Of a DNA stretch of 64,000 nt, positions 28,946 to 39,745 are shown piece by piece. This DNA is from Pararhodobacter aggregans. Lineage in GTDB: Bacteria; Pseudomonadota; Alphaproteobacteria; Rhodobacterales; Rhodobacteraceae. A program made the position numbers and the translations under genes. A model generated the notes under the pieces. It made no database searches and had not been told where the DNA came from. It worked only from the letters and a program-made list of their open reading frames with translations. Every line of letters starts with the position of its first letter. Position 1 is the first letter of the stretch. The stretch is taken from NCBI RefSeq assembly GCF_003075525.1, contig NZ_QDDR01000004.1, forward strand, positions 266,239 through 330,238, written 5' to 3'.

Positions 28946-30325
28946 TCATTCCGCCGGGCTGACCGAAGCGTTGATCCCTTCGGGATAGGCCCGCGACGGA
29001 ACCTTGACGGCATCGAGTCCCAGGATCTCGACCTCGGGCGGGACCCGCAGCTGGCCGGTGACCTTCAGAATCAGCGACACCACATAGCCGGGCACGAAGC
29101 CCAAAAGGCCCATGGTCACCGCGCCGACCAGCTGACCCAGGAACGATGTGGTCACGACATCCTCGCCCGCCAGCGCCGGATAGCCCTGTGCGGCGATGCC
29201 GACTGCCAAGAGGCCCCACATGCCAAGGAACCCGTGAACCGCGAAGGCGCCGACCGCGTCGTCGATCCCGCGCCGCTCCAGGAACGAGGCGACGAAGGGC
29301 ATGGCCGAGGCGCCGATGAAACCGATGGCAAAGGCCATGGGCGGATACCAGACATCAAGCCCCGCCGCGCAAGAGATGATCCCGCCAAGCGCGCCGGACA
29401 TCATCCAGAACGGATCGCGCGTCACCATCCAGGCGCCGATGATGCCGCCAGCAAAGCCCATGATCGTGTTGAAGGTCATGCCCGACAGCGTCATCGGCGT
29501 GCCATAGATCGTGGCGCCCATGGTGGTCGACCAGCTCCAGGCCTCGCCCGGGACGATGACGCAGGCCATCAGGAAGCCCCAGAAGCCGGCGATGATCAGC
29601 ATGAGGCCGATCAGCGTCATCGGCATGGAATGCCCGGCGATCTGGTTGGCCGAGCCATCCGGGTTGAACTTGCCCACGCGCGGGCCGAGGTTCAGCAGCA
29701 CCCCCAGCGTGAAGAAGCCCGCGATCATGTGCACGACCCCCGCGGCGCCGAAATCGTGGTAGCCCCATTGGGTGACCAGCCAGCCATCCGCATGCCAGCC
29801 CCAGGCGGCGGCCAGGATCCAGACGAAAGCGCCCAGCACGATGGCGAGGACCACAAAGCCCGTCAGGCGGATCCGCTCGATCAGCGCGCCCGACAGGATC
29901 GAGGCGGTGGTCGCGGCGAAAAGGACGAAGGCGCCGAAGAACACCCCCGAGGATTTGTCATCGAGGTTCGGCCCCATGAAGGCCGACCAGGGCGCCGCGA
30001 CCTCGGTCGCGTAGCCGATGCCCGAGATGCCCATTGCGCCCTCGGAGCCGCTGAGGCCCGTGGGGAAGGCCCAGTAGATCCACCAGCCGATGAAATAGAA
30101 GAAGGGCACGATCATCGCGAAGGCGAGGATGTTCTTGATCCCCGAGGCCAGCGCGTTCTTCGACCGCGAGGCGCCCATTTCATAGGCCAGGAACCCGGCA
30201 TGGATCAGCACCATGAGCGGGATCGAGAGGAAGTAATAGGTTTCGGCGAAGATCGTGTTGGTTGCGGCCGCGCTCGCCTGCAACTGGGCGACCGCTTCGG
30301 CCAAGGTTGAGATGTCCGTTTCCAC
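28946..30325 (-). CDS. amtB: Ammonium transporter
   Basis: A 459-residue Amt/MEP/Rh channel. Eleven hydrophobic helices are visible. The ammonium-path residues are the His in FGAAGVVHMIAGF and the His in AVGAFAVHGFLGMWG, and the binding-site Asp lies in YHDFGAAG. The start is uncertain: GTG at 30325 has AGGGAG at ideal distance; ATG at 30355 and further upstream are alternatives. It lies downstream of the mgd operon on the same strand, with its own 464-bp leader, so ammonium flux is tied to methylamine use: ammonium released by demethylation must be exported or retained. No GlnK gene is adjacent. Confidence 0.92.
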   Translation of the reverse strand: METDISTLAEAVAQLQASAAATNTIFAETYYFLSIPLMVLIHAGFLAYEMGASRSKNALASGIKNILAFAMIVPFFYFIGWWIYWAFPTGLSGSEGAMGISGIGYATEVAAPWSAFMGPNLDDKSSGVFFGAFVLFAATTASILSGALIERIRLTGFVVLAIVLGAFVWILAAAWGWHADGWLVTQWGYHDFGAAGVVHMIAGFFTLGVLLNLGPRVGKFNPDGSANQIAGHSMPMTLIGLMLIIAGFWGFLMACVIVPGEAWSWSTTMGATIYGTPMTLSGMTFNTIMGFAGGIIGAWMVTRDPFWMMSGALGGIISCAAGLDVWYPPMAFAIGFIGASAMPFVASFLERRGIDDAVGAFAVHGFLGMWGLLAVGIAAQGYPALAGEDVVTTSFLGQLVGAVTMGLLGFVPGYVVSLILKVTGQLRVPPEVEILGLDAVKVPSRAYPEGINASVSPAE

Positions 30326-30789
30326 GTGTGGCTCCCTGTCTCCAAAAGACGGCATGTCATCCAGCGTGTCGGGTTTTTGGTCTGCACCAATTACGGGAAT
30401 TGGCTCACTGGACCTTTTCACTCAGGCGCCACCATCACCGTGGGTCAATTATTTTTCTTGCGAAGGGGTAGCGGCGGCGCGCTTTCCCGGGGATTCCGGC
30501 GGGGATCGGAAAAGGTGCTGAAGAAATGTGCGTTCTCGCCCGATATCCAGCAAAATAAGGACAGGAAGCGGGGGGTTCCCCGGGCCCAGGAGGGGGGTTT
30601 CCGCTGAGTCGCCGAGTCGTTCCCGCGGCTCAGCGGGCAGCGGATTGGGCGCCCCAAAGGGCGCGCCCAGCCGTGGAAAAGGGGTGTACCAATTGGACCG
30701 GATGGACAAATTCCACCCGGTCCTTCCAGTGCATCAGGGCCGCCCCGGTGACGAGGCAGCCCCAGGTGGCGGCGTCACAAGGCCCGGGC
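30326..30789 (-). promoter_or_regulatory. amt leader with CAAGAAA box
   Basis: 464 bases between the mgd operon and amt, with no credible gene. An AT-rich island at 30446-30460 (plus strand AATTATTTTTCTTG) contains TTTCTTG at 30454-30460, 129 bp upstream of amt. The same heptamer occurs before the other C1 operons of this window. A GC-rich inverted repeat near 30647-30668 lacks a T-run, so it is not called a terminator. Confidence 0.45.
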
Positions 30790-31344
30790 TCAGCCCCGGC
30801 CAACCATCCGCGCGGCGATCCCGTCCAGCGCGTGCCACAGACTCTCCGCGGCCGAGCGCATGCCCCAGATCCCCAGCCGGTCCTCGGCCCGGCGCAGGAC
30901 ATAGGTGCCCAGATGCTCGATCGGGCTGCGCGTGGCGCTGCCCGGGGCGAAGCGGGCCAGATCGATATTCGCCGCGCGTTCGAGGAAGTGCTCGATGGGC
31001 GCAGCACCCGCCGATGAGGTGATCTCGAACAACACCCAGCCGTCGGTCTGTTCGGTGATCGAAGCGCCGGGCACCTTCCCCGCCAGCGTTGCCGCGACAT
31101 CCGTCTCGGCCGCGCCCGGCAATTCGACCAGCCATTGCCCGGGGCCGGTCCAGATCAGCGTCAGGCCATCGGCCGCCTGCCAGCGCCCCGGACCCGGCAG
31201 GTCCAGCGCTGGCGGCGGCGTGCCGCGGCGGAGCGCCAGCGAGGCCAGACCGCACTCCGGCGTCTCGGTCAGGGTCAGCGCGCCATGGGTCACGCGGCGC
31301 GGAGTCCGGGCGCCCAGGGCGCAGAGGGGGGACAGATCAGGCAC
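30790..31344 (-). CDS. mgdD: N-methylglutamate dehydrogenase subunit D (sarcosine oxidase gamma-like)
   Basis: A 184-residue SoxG-family subunit, a small GcvT-like structural protein that packs on the alpha subunit. The typical segments are GPGQWLVELPG and the C-terminal HLGTYVLRRAEDRLGIWGMRSAAESLW. Its start overlaps the alpha gene by 8 bases. It is the last gene of the four-gene mgd/sox unit. Sarcosine oxidase and N-methylglutamate dehydrogenase share this subunit plan; the nearby gmaS and mgs genes favour the latter. Confidence 0.82.
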   Translation of the reverse strand: MPDLSPLCALGARTPRRVTHGALTLTETPECGLASLALRRGTPPPALDLPGPGRWQAADGLTLIWTGPGQWLVELPGAAETDVAATLAGKVPGASITEQTDGWVLFEITSSAGAAPIEHFLERAANIDLARFAPGSATRSPIEHLGTYVLRRAEDRLGIWGMRSAAESLWHALDGIAARMVGRG

Positions 31345-34276
31345 GCAGGCGCCCTCCTTCGGGATCGACGAAATGGCTGGGCACGACGCGGACCGCGACC
31401 TCGCTGCCCTGCAACGGGTTGGCGGCGGTGATCACCTCGCCCATGCGGTTCGCGCCATCTTCCAGGAATGCGAGCCCGATGGACGAGCCGACATGCGGCG
31501 AATAGGCGGCCGAGGTGATCCAGCCCTGGTCATGCGCCAGATCGCGCGGCGCGCCCTGCGTGAACAGATGCGAGCCCGGCACGACCGTATCCGCCGCGTT
31601 CACGGGTTGCAGCCCGACGAGCAGGCGCTTTTCGGCCGCCAGCCCCTCGCGCCGCGACATGATATTGCCGATCGCGTCCTTCTTGGACGAGACCATCTTG
31701 CCCAGGCCGATCATCTGGCCGGTGGTCTGGCCGTTGAGTTCCGCGCCGGCGGCATGGCCCTTCTCGATACGAAGAACCCCCAGCGCCTCGGTTCCGTAGG
31801 GCGTGGCGCCGAGGTCGGCGCCCGCCTCCATCAGCCGGGCCATCAACGCATGGCCGTAGCGCGCGGGCACCGCCAGCTCATAAGCCAGCTCGCCCGAGAA
31901 GGAGATACGGAATAGCCGTGCTCTGAGCCCGTTGCAGATGGTGAGCGGCGCGCAGGCCATGAAGGGAAACGCCTCGTTCGACAGGTCGAAACCGTCGACC
32001 AGCCGGGACAGGAGTTCGCGCGACTTGGGCCCCGCCACGGCGATCTGCGCCCAGGCGTCGGTCGTCGAGATCAGCTGCACATCCAGCTCGGGCCAGAGGC
32101 ATTGCCGGGCGAATTCCATGTTGCGGTAAACCGGCCCGGCGTTGGCGGTGGTTGTGGTGACCACGTAATGATCCTCGGCCAGACGGGCGCAGGTGCCGTC
32201 GTCATAGGCCGTGCCATCCTCGCGCAGCATGAGGCCATAGCGCACCATGCCGACCTTCAGGCTGGCCATGGCATTGGCATAGAGCCGGTCGAGGAACAGC
32301 GTCGCATCGGCACCCTGCACATCGACTTTGCCCAGCGTGGTGACGTCGCAAAGGCCGACGTCCGCGCGGACCGACAGAACCTCGCGGTCAACCGATTGGC
32401 GCCAATGGGTTTCGCCCGGGCGGACGAAATATTGTGCGCGCATCCAGGGGCCGACCTCGACAAAGGTGGCACCGTTCGCCTTGGCCCAGTGATGGGTGGG
32501 CGTCAGGCGGCGGGGGCGGAAATGCGTGCCGGTATCGCCCCCGCCCAGCACGCCCAGCGAGACGCCGGTATAGGGCGGGCGGAAGATGGTGGTGCCGGTC
32601 TGCGGGATGGTCTTGCCGGTCAGTTCCGCCATCACCGCCAGCGCGGTGACATTGGCGGTCTTGCCCTGATCGGTCGCCATGCCCAGCGTGGTCCAGCGCT
32701 TCAGATGCTCGACCGGGCGCATGTTTTCCTTATGCGCCAGAACGATGTCCTTGACGGTCACGTCGTTCTGGAAATCGACCCAGGCGCGGCGCTTGCCGGG
32801 GACGTGCCAGATCGGCGCCGTGTTGTCGTAGCGCGCTTCGGCCCGCGGCAGCGGCAGCGCGGGCGTCGTCAGGCCCAGCTCCGCCAGCGCCTCGGTCGCA
32901 GCGCGCAGGCCATCGGCCAGCGCCTCGGCCGTGCTGCCCTTGCCGGCGCAGGCGCCCGCCGGGAACAATCCGCCCGGACCGCCCTGCCCTGGCACGAAGG
33001 CCAGGTTCCGCTCGTCCCAAACCGGCCGCCCGCGGTGATGCGAGGCGAGATGCACGTTCGGGTTCCACCCGCCCGCAACCCCCAGCGCGCCGACTTGCAG
33101 CGTGTCAGACCCGCGCGCCGTGCGCACGGTGAGGGAATGCAGGCCCAGACGGCCCTGGGTGCCGATCACATCGGCCTGGGGCAGCAGACGGTACTCGCCG
33201 TGACGCTCCACCCCGCGGCGGGCGTCGATCACCGCCGCGACCGGAATGCCCTTGGCCATGAGGTCCAGCGCCGTGCGATGGCCGTCATCGTTGTTGGTGA
33301 AGATCGCCACCGGCGCCCCGGTTCCCGGGGCGGTCGCCCAACGGTTGGCATAGGCGCGCATGGCCCCCGCCAGCATGATCCCCGGACGGTCGTTGTCGGC
33401 GAAGGGTATGTGCCGCTCGGTCGCGCCCGCCGCCAGCACCGCCCGTTTGGCGACGATCCGCCAGAGGGTCTGGCGCACCGCGCCGCCGGGGGTGGGCAGG
33501 TGGTCCGAAACTCGCTCGACCGCGCCATAGACGCCGTGGTCATAGACCCCGAAGATCACCGTCCGCGTCAGGATGCGGACGTTCGGCAGGCTTTCCAGCT
33601 CGGCCTTCACCGCGGCGACCCAATCCTGCGCCGGGGCGCCATCCAACTGGTCGCTCTCGGCCAGAAGCCTCCCGCCCAGCCGGAAATCCTCGTCCGCGAG
33701 GAGCACCTTGGCGCCCGCCCGACCGGCAGCCAGCGCCGCCGCCAGACCCGCGGGACCGGCGCCGACCACCAGGAGGTCGGCATGCAGATAGCCGCGGTCA
33801 TAGGCGTCGGGATCGGGCAGTTCCGACAGCTCGCCCAACCCCGCCGCCCGGCGGATCGCTGGCTCGTAGAGCTTTTCCCAGAAGGCGCGCGGCCACATGA
33901 AGGTCTTGTAATAGAACCCCGCCGCGAAGAAGGGCGACAGCAGGTCGTTGACCGCCAGCAGGTCGAAATTCAGAGGCCCCACGTGGTTTTGCGAGCGGGC
34001 AACGAGGCCGTCGTAAAGCTCGGCCATGGTGGCGCGGGTGTTGGGTTCGGCCCGCGCACCCTCGCGCAAGGTGACCAAGGCGTTGGGCTCCTCGGACCCG
34101 GCCGAGACGATGCCGCGCGGCCGGTGATATTTGAAACTGCGCCCGACCAGCTGCACGCAATTGGCCAGAAGCGCCGAAGCCAATGTATCGCCGGGATGGC
34201 CCTGATAGCGCTTGCCGTTGAAGGTGAAGTGGATCGTCTGGCTGCGGTCGATCAGGCCGCCGGAAAGCCGTTTCAT
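31337..34276 (-). CDS. mgdC: N-methylglutamate dehydrogenase subunit C (sarcosine oxidase alpha-like)
   Basis: A 979-residue SoxA-family subunit. An N-terminal ferredoxin-like fold without cluster cysteines (residues about 15-95) is followed by a Rossmann dinucleotide domain with GAGPAGLAAALAAGRAG from residue 172, a second nucleotide region around ERHIPFADND, and a C-terminal GcvT/THF-binding half from about residue 600. In the family the methyl group removed as an imine or formaldehyde is passed to tetrahydrofolate bound here, giving methylene-THF. The ATG at 34276 overlaps the mgdB stop (ATGA). A longer in-frame reading has no family similarity upstream. The substrate assignment (N-methylglutamate over sarcosine) rests on context. 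Confidence 0.85.
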   Translation of the reverse strand: MKRLSGGLIDRSQTIHFTFNGKRYQGHPGDTLASALLANCVQLVGRSFKYHRPRGIVSAGSEEPNALVTLREGARAEPNTRATMAELYDGLVARSQNHVGPLNFDLLAVNDLLSPFFAAGFYYKTFMWPRAFWEKLYEPAIRRAAGLGELSELPDPDAYDRGYLHADLLVVGAGPAGLAAALAAGRAGAKVLLADEDFRLGGRLLAESDQLDGAPAQDWVAAVKAELESLPNVRILTRTVIFGVYDHGVYGAVERVSDHLPTPGGAVRQTLWRIVAKRAVLAAGATERHIPFADNDRPGIMLAGAMRAYANRWATAPGTGAPVAIFTNNDDGHRTALDLMAKGIPVAAVIDARRGVERHGEYRLLPQADVIGTQGRLGLHSLTVRTARGSDTLQVGALGVAGGWNPNVHLASHHRGRPVWDERNLAFVPGQGGPGGLFPAGACAGKGSTAEALADGLRAATEALAELGLTTPALPLPRAEARYDNTAPIWHVPGKRRAWVDFQNDVTVKDIVLAHKENMRPVEHLKRWTTLGMATDQGKTANVTALAVMAELTGKTIPQTGTTIFRPPYTGVSLGVLGGGDTGTHFRPRRLTPTHHWAKANGATFVEVGPWMRAQYFVRPGETHWRQSVDREVLSVRADVGLCDVTTLGKVDVQGADATLFLDRLYANAMASLKVGMVRYGLMLREDGTAYDDGTCARLAEDHYVVTTTTANAGPVYRNMEFARQCLWPELDVQLISTTDAWAQIAVAGPKSRELLSRLVDGFDLSNEAFPFMACAPLTICNGLRARLFRISFSGELAYELAVPARYGHALMARLMEAGADLGATPYGTEALGVLRIEKGHAAGAELNGQTTGQMIGLGKMVSSKKDAIGNIMSRREGLAAEKRLLVGLQPVNAADTVVPGSHLFTQGAPRDLAHDQGWITSAAYSPHVGSSIGLAFLEDGANRMGEVITAANPLQGSEVAVRVVPSHFVDPEGGRLRA

Positions 34277-34554
34277 GCCATGTCTCCCTTGCGCGCCAAA
34301 GACACGTCGCGCGCCAGTTCCGCGCCCAGGATCTCGTGCGTCAGCGTGTTGCGCGTGACCACCAGCCAGGAGCGATCGCCCTGTTCGTGAAACCACAGCT
34401 CGCGGTGAACCCCGGCCGGGTTGTCCCTCAGATAGACATACTCGGCCAACTCCGCCTCATTGCCGCCGGTCGGGCGGTCGATCAGCCGCGCGTCGCCGAG
34501 ATAGGTGAATTCCTGCGCGTCGCGCAGGCCGAGAAGGGGGTGCGGGATCAGCAT
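34273..34554 (-). CDS. mgdB: N-methylglutamate dehydrogenase subunit B (sarcosine oxidase delta-like)
   Basis: A 93-residue SoxD-family subunit. The conserved N-terminus MLIPHPLLGLRDAQEFTYLGDA starts the family. The usual zinc ligands are hard to confirm here: the classical Cys-rich pattern of sarcosine oxidase delta begins with CPxCG and is replaced by IPHPLLGLRD, as occurs in NMGDH-type variants. GAGGGCG precedes the ATG at 34554. It lies 10 bases after mgdA and overlaps mgdC. Confidence 0.82.
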   Translation of the reverse strand: MLIPHPLLGLRDAQEFTYLGDARLIDRPTGGNEAELAEYVYLRDNPAGVHRELWFHEQGDRSWLVVTRNTLTHEILGAELARDVSLARKGDMA

Positions 34555-34564
34555 GGCAGCGCCC

Positions 34565-35815
34565 TCAATGCAGGTTGGGTTGGGCGCCGACGCCCTTTTC
34601 ATCGATCACGCGGCCCTTCGCGAACCGGTCCAGCCGGTAGGCGGTGGCCGTCTCGTGCGGGGTATCGGTAGCCAGCAGATGCGCGAAGGCATAGCCCGAG
34701 GCAGGCGTCGCCTTGAACCCGCCATAGCACCAGCCAGCGTTGAGATAGAGCCCGTCCACCGGCGTCCGGTCGATGATCGGCGAGCCGTCCATCGACATGT
34801 CCATAACCCCACCCCAACTGCGCAACAGCCGCGCGCGCCCAATCCGGGGCATCAGGGCCATGCCACCCTCGATCACATCCTCGACCACCGGCAGGTTGCC
34901 GCGTTGGGCATAGGAATTGTAGCCGTCGATATCGCCGCCAAAGACGAGACCACCCTTGTCCGACTGGCTGACATAGAAATGACCGGCGCCGAAGGTGATG
35001 ACCCCGTCAATGGCCGGCTTCAGCCCTTCCGAGACGAAGGCTTGCAAGACATGGCTCTCGATCGGCATGCGAAGCCCCGCCTGCGCCATCACGCGCGAGG
35101 TCGAGCCCGCCACCGCCACGCCGACCTTCCTTGCGCGGATCGACCCACGGCTGGTTTCGACGCCCAGAATGCGGCCGTTTTCGATCTGCAGACCGGTAAC
35201 CTCGCAATTCTGAATGATGTCGACGCCGCGCAGATCGGCGGCCCGGGCATAGCCCCAGGCCACACCGTCATGGCGCGCGGTCCCGGCCCGGCGTTGCAGC
35301 AGGCCGCCCTTGATCGGGAAGCGGGCATTGTCGAAATTGAGCCAAGGGTACATCTTGCGGACCCCCGCCTGATCCAGCAGCTCCGCCCCTGCCCCAGTCA
35401 GATGCATGGCATTGCCGCGCCGCCGGTAGGCATCGCGCTGCGCATCCGAATGATAGAGGTTCAGGATGCCGCGCTGACTGACCATGGCGTTGAAATTGAT
35501 CGATTGCTCCAGATTCTCCCACAGCTTCATCGAGAATTCGTAGAAGGGCTGGTTACCGGGCAGCAGGTAGTTCGAGCGGATGATCGTCGTATTCCGCCCG
35601 ATGTTGCCGGAGCCCAGCCAGCCCTTCTCCAGCACCGCCACTTTGCGGATGCCATAGACCTCTGCCAGATAGAACGCGGTGGCGAGCCCATGCCCGCCGC
35701 CGCCGACGATCACCACGTCATACTCGGCCTGCGGATCGGGATCGCGCCACAGGGGCTTCCACCCCTTGTGGCCGGTCAGAGCCTCGGCAAATACCCGGAA
35801 ACCGGAAAATCTCAT
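34565..35815 (-). CDS. mgdA: N-methylglutamate dehydrogenase subunit A (sarcosine oxidase beta-like)
   Basis: A 416-residue FAD-dependent amine oxidoreductase (DAO family, SoxB). The FAD-binding motif GGGGHG lies at residues 38-43 and the family-specific ARHDGVAWGYARAADLRGVDI at 180-200. His182 is the likely site of covalent FMN attachment known in heterotetrameric sarcosine oxidase. C-terminal LYLNAGWCYGGFKATPASG completes the flavin site. It is the first gene of the mgdABCD order (B-D-A-G in sarcosine oxidase terms). The divergent GlxA-type regulator gene lies 105 bp away. Confidence 0.87.
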   Translation of the reverse strand: MRFSGFRVFAEALTGHKGWKPLWRDPDPQAEYDVVIVGGGGHGLATAFYLAEVYGIRKVAVLEKGWLGSGNIGRNTTIIRSNYLLPGNQPFYEFSMKLWENLEQSINFNAMVSQRGILNLYHSDAQRDAYRRRGNAMHLTGAGAELLDQAGVRKMYPWLNFDNARFPIKGGLLQRRAGTARHDGVAWGYARAADLRGVDIIQNCEVTGLQIENGRILGVETSRGSIRARKVGVAVAGSTSRVMAQAGLRMPIESHVLQAFVSEGLKPAIDGVITFGAGHFYVSQSDKGGLVFGGDIDGYNSYAQRGNLPVVEDVIEGGMALMPRIGRARLLRSWGGVMDMSMDGSPIIDRTPVDGLYLNAGWCYGGFKATPASGYAFAHLLATDTPHETATAYRLDRFAKGRVIDEKGVGAQPNLH

Positions 35816-35920
35816 CGGCGCGACTCCTTGGCTGGCACCGTCTGCATGGGGTCAGACTAGAGGCTTCTGACGGGGCATTTCTTTCTTGATACGGCCATTC
35901 TTTTCCGAAATCCTGCCATC
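35816..35920. promoter_or_regulatory. Divergent promoter of mgd and the GlxA-type regulator, with TTTCTTG box
   Basis: 105 bp between oppositely oriented genes, so both promoters must lie here. TTTCTTG is at 35882-35888, in the stretch CATTTCTTTCTTGATACGG, 67 bp from the mgdA start. It repeats the box seen before other C1 operons in this window. Confidence 0.5.
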
Positions 35921-36874
35921 ATGAGTGTCAAGCGTATCGCCTTCGTCCTGATCGACGGATTCGCCCTGATGTCCACCGCCGCGGCGATGGAACCCTTGCG
36001 CGCGGCCAATCACCTGTCGGGTGAGAACCTCTATGATATCCGTATCTTCGCCCCGGATCCCGGGCCGGTCCGCGCCTCGCTCGGCAGCTGGTTCGAAGCC
36101 GAGGTCCTGCCCCCCGATCCCGGCGATCTGGACATGGTCTTTGCCGTGGCCGGGGGCGATCCGCTGTCGCCGCGCGACACGCGGCTGTTTGACTGGCTCA
36201 GGCGTGTGGACCGGACCGGCGTAGCCCTTGGCGGGATCTCGGGCGGGGCGGCGGTCCTGTGGCGGGCCGGGCTCTTGGACGGGCGGCGCTTCACCATTCA
36301 CTGGCATCATATGGAGGCGATGCGGGCCGAAGCGCCGCGGGCGCTGATGGAACAACGCCTCTTTGTGATCGACCGCGACCGCTACACCTGCGCGGGGGGC
36401 ACCGCGCCCCTCGACATGATGCTGGCGATCATCACCCGCGACCACGGCAGCCGTTTCGCCCGGCGCATCGCCGATTGGTTCATCCAGACCGAGATGCGGC
36501 CCGCCGATGCCCCTCAGCAGGGGCGCGGTGGCCCGGGCCATGCCGCCCTGCCCGGTCCGGTCCGAGCGGCGCTTGAGCTGATGGAGACCCATGTCGCAGA
36601 TCCACTGGACGTCGGTCAGATCGCCGCGCTGGTCGCGCTGTCGCCTCGCCAGTTGCAGCGCCATTTCACCGAGAGCCTGGGCGCCCCGGTGGCCGAGGTC
36701 TATCGCAACCTGCGGCTGGACGTGGCGCGGGATCTGGTGCGCCGTTCGTCCCTCAGAATGGGAGAGATCGCACTGATGGCCGGTTTCGCCAGCCAGGCGC
36801 ATTTCTCGGACGCGTTCCGCACCCGCTTCGGCCACCCTCCCCGGGACGAGCGCGAAGGCTCAGGCCAGCGGTGA
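35921..36874 (+). CDS. GlxA family transcriptional regulator (DJ-1/PfpI plus AraC)
   Basis: 317 residues. The N-terminal class-I amidotransferase-like domain (KRIAFVLIDGFALMSTAAAMEPLRAAN, AVAGGDPLSPRD, GGISGGAAVLWRAGLLDGRRFTIHWHH) is of the GlxA/GbdR type. The nucleophile position reads GGISGGA, without the catalytic Cys, so it is a sensor domain. The C-terminal AraC HTH runs from about residue 215 (IAALVALSPRQLQRHF, IALMAGFASQAHFSDAFRTRFGHPP). Relatives of this type activate betaine, carnitine or methylamine catabolic genes. Divergent placement 105 bp from mgdA makes it the likely activator of mgdABCD; that is inference. Confidence 0.88.
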   Translation: MSVKRIAFVLIDGFALMSTAAAMEPLRAANHLSGENLYDIRIFAPDPGPVRASLGSWFEAEVLPPDPGDLDMVFAVAGGDPLSPRDTRLFDWLRRVDRTGVALGGISGGAAVLWRAGLLDGRRFTIHWHHMEAMRAEAPRALMEQRLFVIDRDRYTCAGGTAPLDMMLAIITRDHGSRFARRIADWFIQTEMRPADAPQQGRGGPGHAALPGPVRAALELMETHVADPLDVGQIAALVALSPRQLQRHFTESLGAPVAEVYRNLRLDVARDLVRRSSLRMGEIALMAGFASQAHFSDAFRTRFGHPPRDEREGSGQR

Positions 36875-36913
36875 GGCGCCCTTGTGACCAGCGCTCGAAG
36901 CCGGCCTTTGTCC

Positions 36914-36938
36914 AAATTGCAACGCCTCTATGCAATTT
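36914..36938. promoter_or_regulatory. AAATTGC-N11-GCAATTT inverted repeat upstream of the hybrid kinase
   Basis: Perfect 7-bp arms at 36914-36920 and 36932-36938 in an AT-rich patch 230 bp before the kinase gene at 37169. The right half is part of TATGCAATTTG (36929-36939 region), an 11-mer also present at 8900-8910 near the other hybrid kinase gene. The rest of the 36875-37168 gap is GC-rich and featureless. Confidence 0.35.
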
Positions 36939-37168
36939 GCGTCGCAAAACGACCAGAATCTGCCGGAACGCCAGGGAAGATGTCGACCCGTCCGGCGCTT
37001 TGCCGTAGGAGGAAGGGGCAGGGAGTCAGGGGGATGGGGCGGGAGTGTGAGGGTCTGGTCGGCAAGCCGATGCCCCGCCTTGGCCCTCCCTTGCGCCTTG
37101 GGAAACTCGACCGGAAGAGGTCGCAGGATTGCGATGACCTCTCGTGATAGTCAATTTGGAAGCATGGG

Positions 37169-39592
<2,424 letters not shown>

Positions 39593-39667
39593 CGATCCGG
39601 CACCGGACCTGCCCGGTCGGGGGCTCGAAGGGTCTGCGTCGGTTGCGGTGAAGAGACCGGGGTGCTC

Positions 39668-39694
39668 AAAAAAAACGGGGGCCGTTGGCCCCCG
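39668..39694 (-). terminator. Rho-independent terminator of the mgs-gmaS operon
   Basis: On the minus strand an 8-bp stem (CGGGGGCC in plus-strand 39676-39683 with GGCCCCCG 39687-39694), a 3-base loop and then GTTTTTTTT. It lies 52 bp past the gmaS stop and is the clearest terminator in the window. Confidence 0.85.
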
Positions 39695-39745
39695 GAAGGT
39701 TCGGGCCGGTGGGAGACTGATCCCCGGCCCTCTCAGGGTTCGTGT

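Noticed and set aside
28739..30310. Long plus-strand open frame of 523 codons
   Set aside because: It is antisense to amt, His/Arg/Gly/Asp-rich and without family features; a shadow typical of GC-rich genes.
30647..30668. GC-rich inverted repeat as a terminator of the mgd operon
   Set aside because: No T-run on either side and more than 100 bp from the mgdD stop.
32102..34390. Plus-strand open frame of 762 codons opposite mgdC
   Set aside because: Antisense shadow of a gene with clear domains on the other strand; composition is not protein-like.
30790..35815. Reading the four-subunit flavoprotein as ordinary sarcosine oxidase (soxBDAG)
   Set aside because: Possible, since the families are alike, but gmaS and mgsABC nearby make N-methylglutamate dehydrogenase the better call. 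Kept as an alternative, not the main name.
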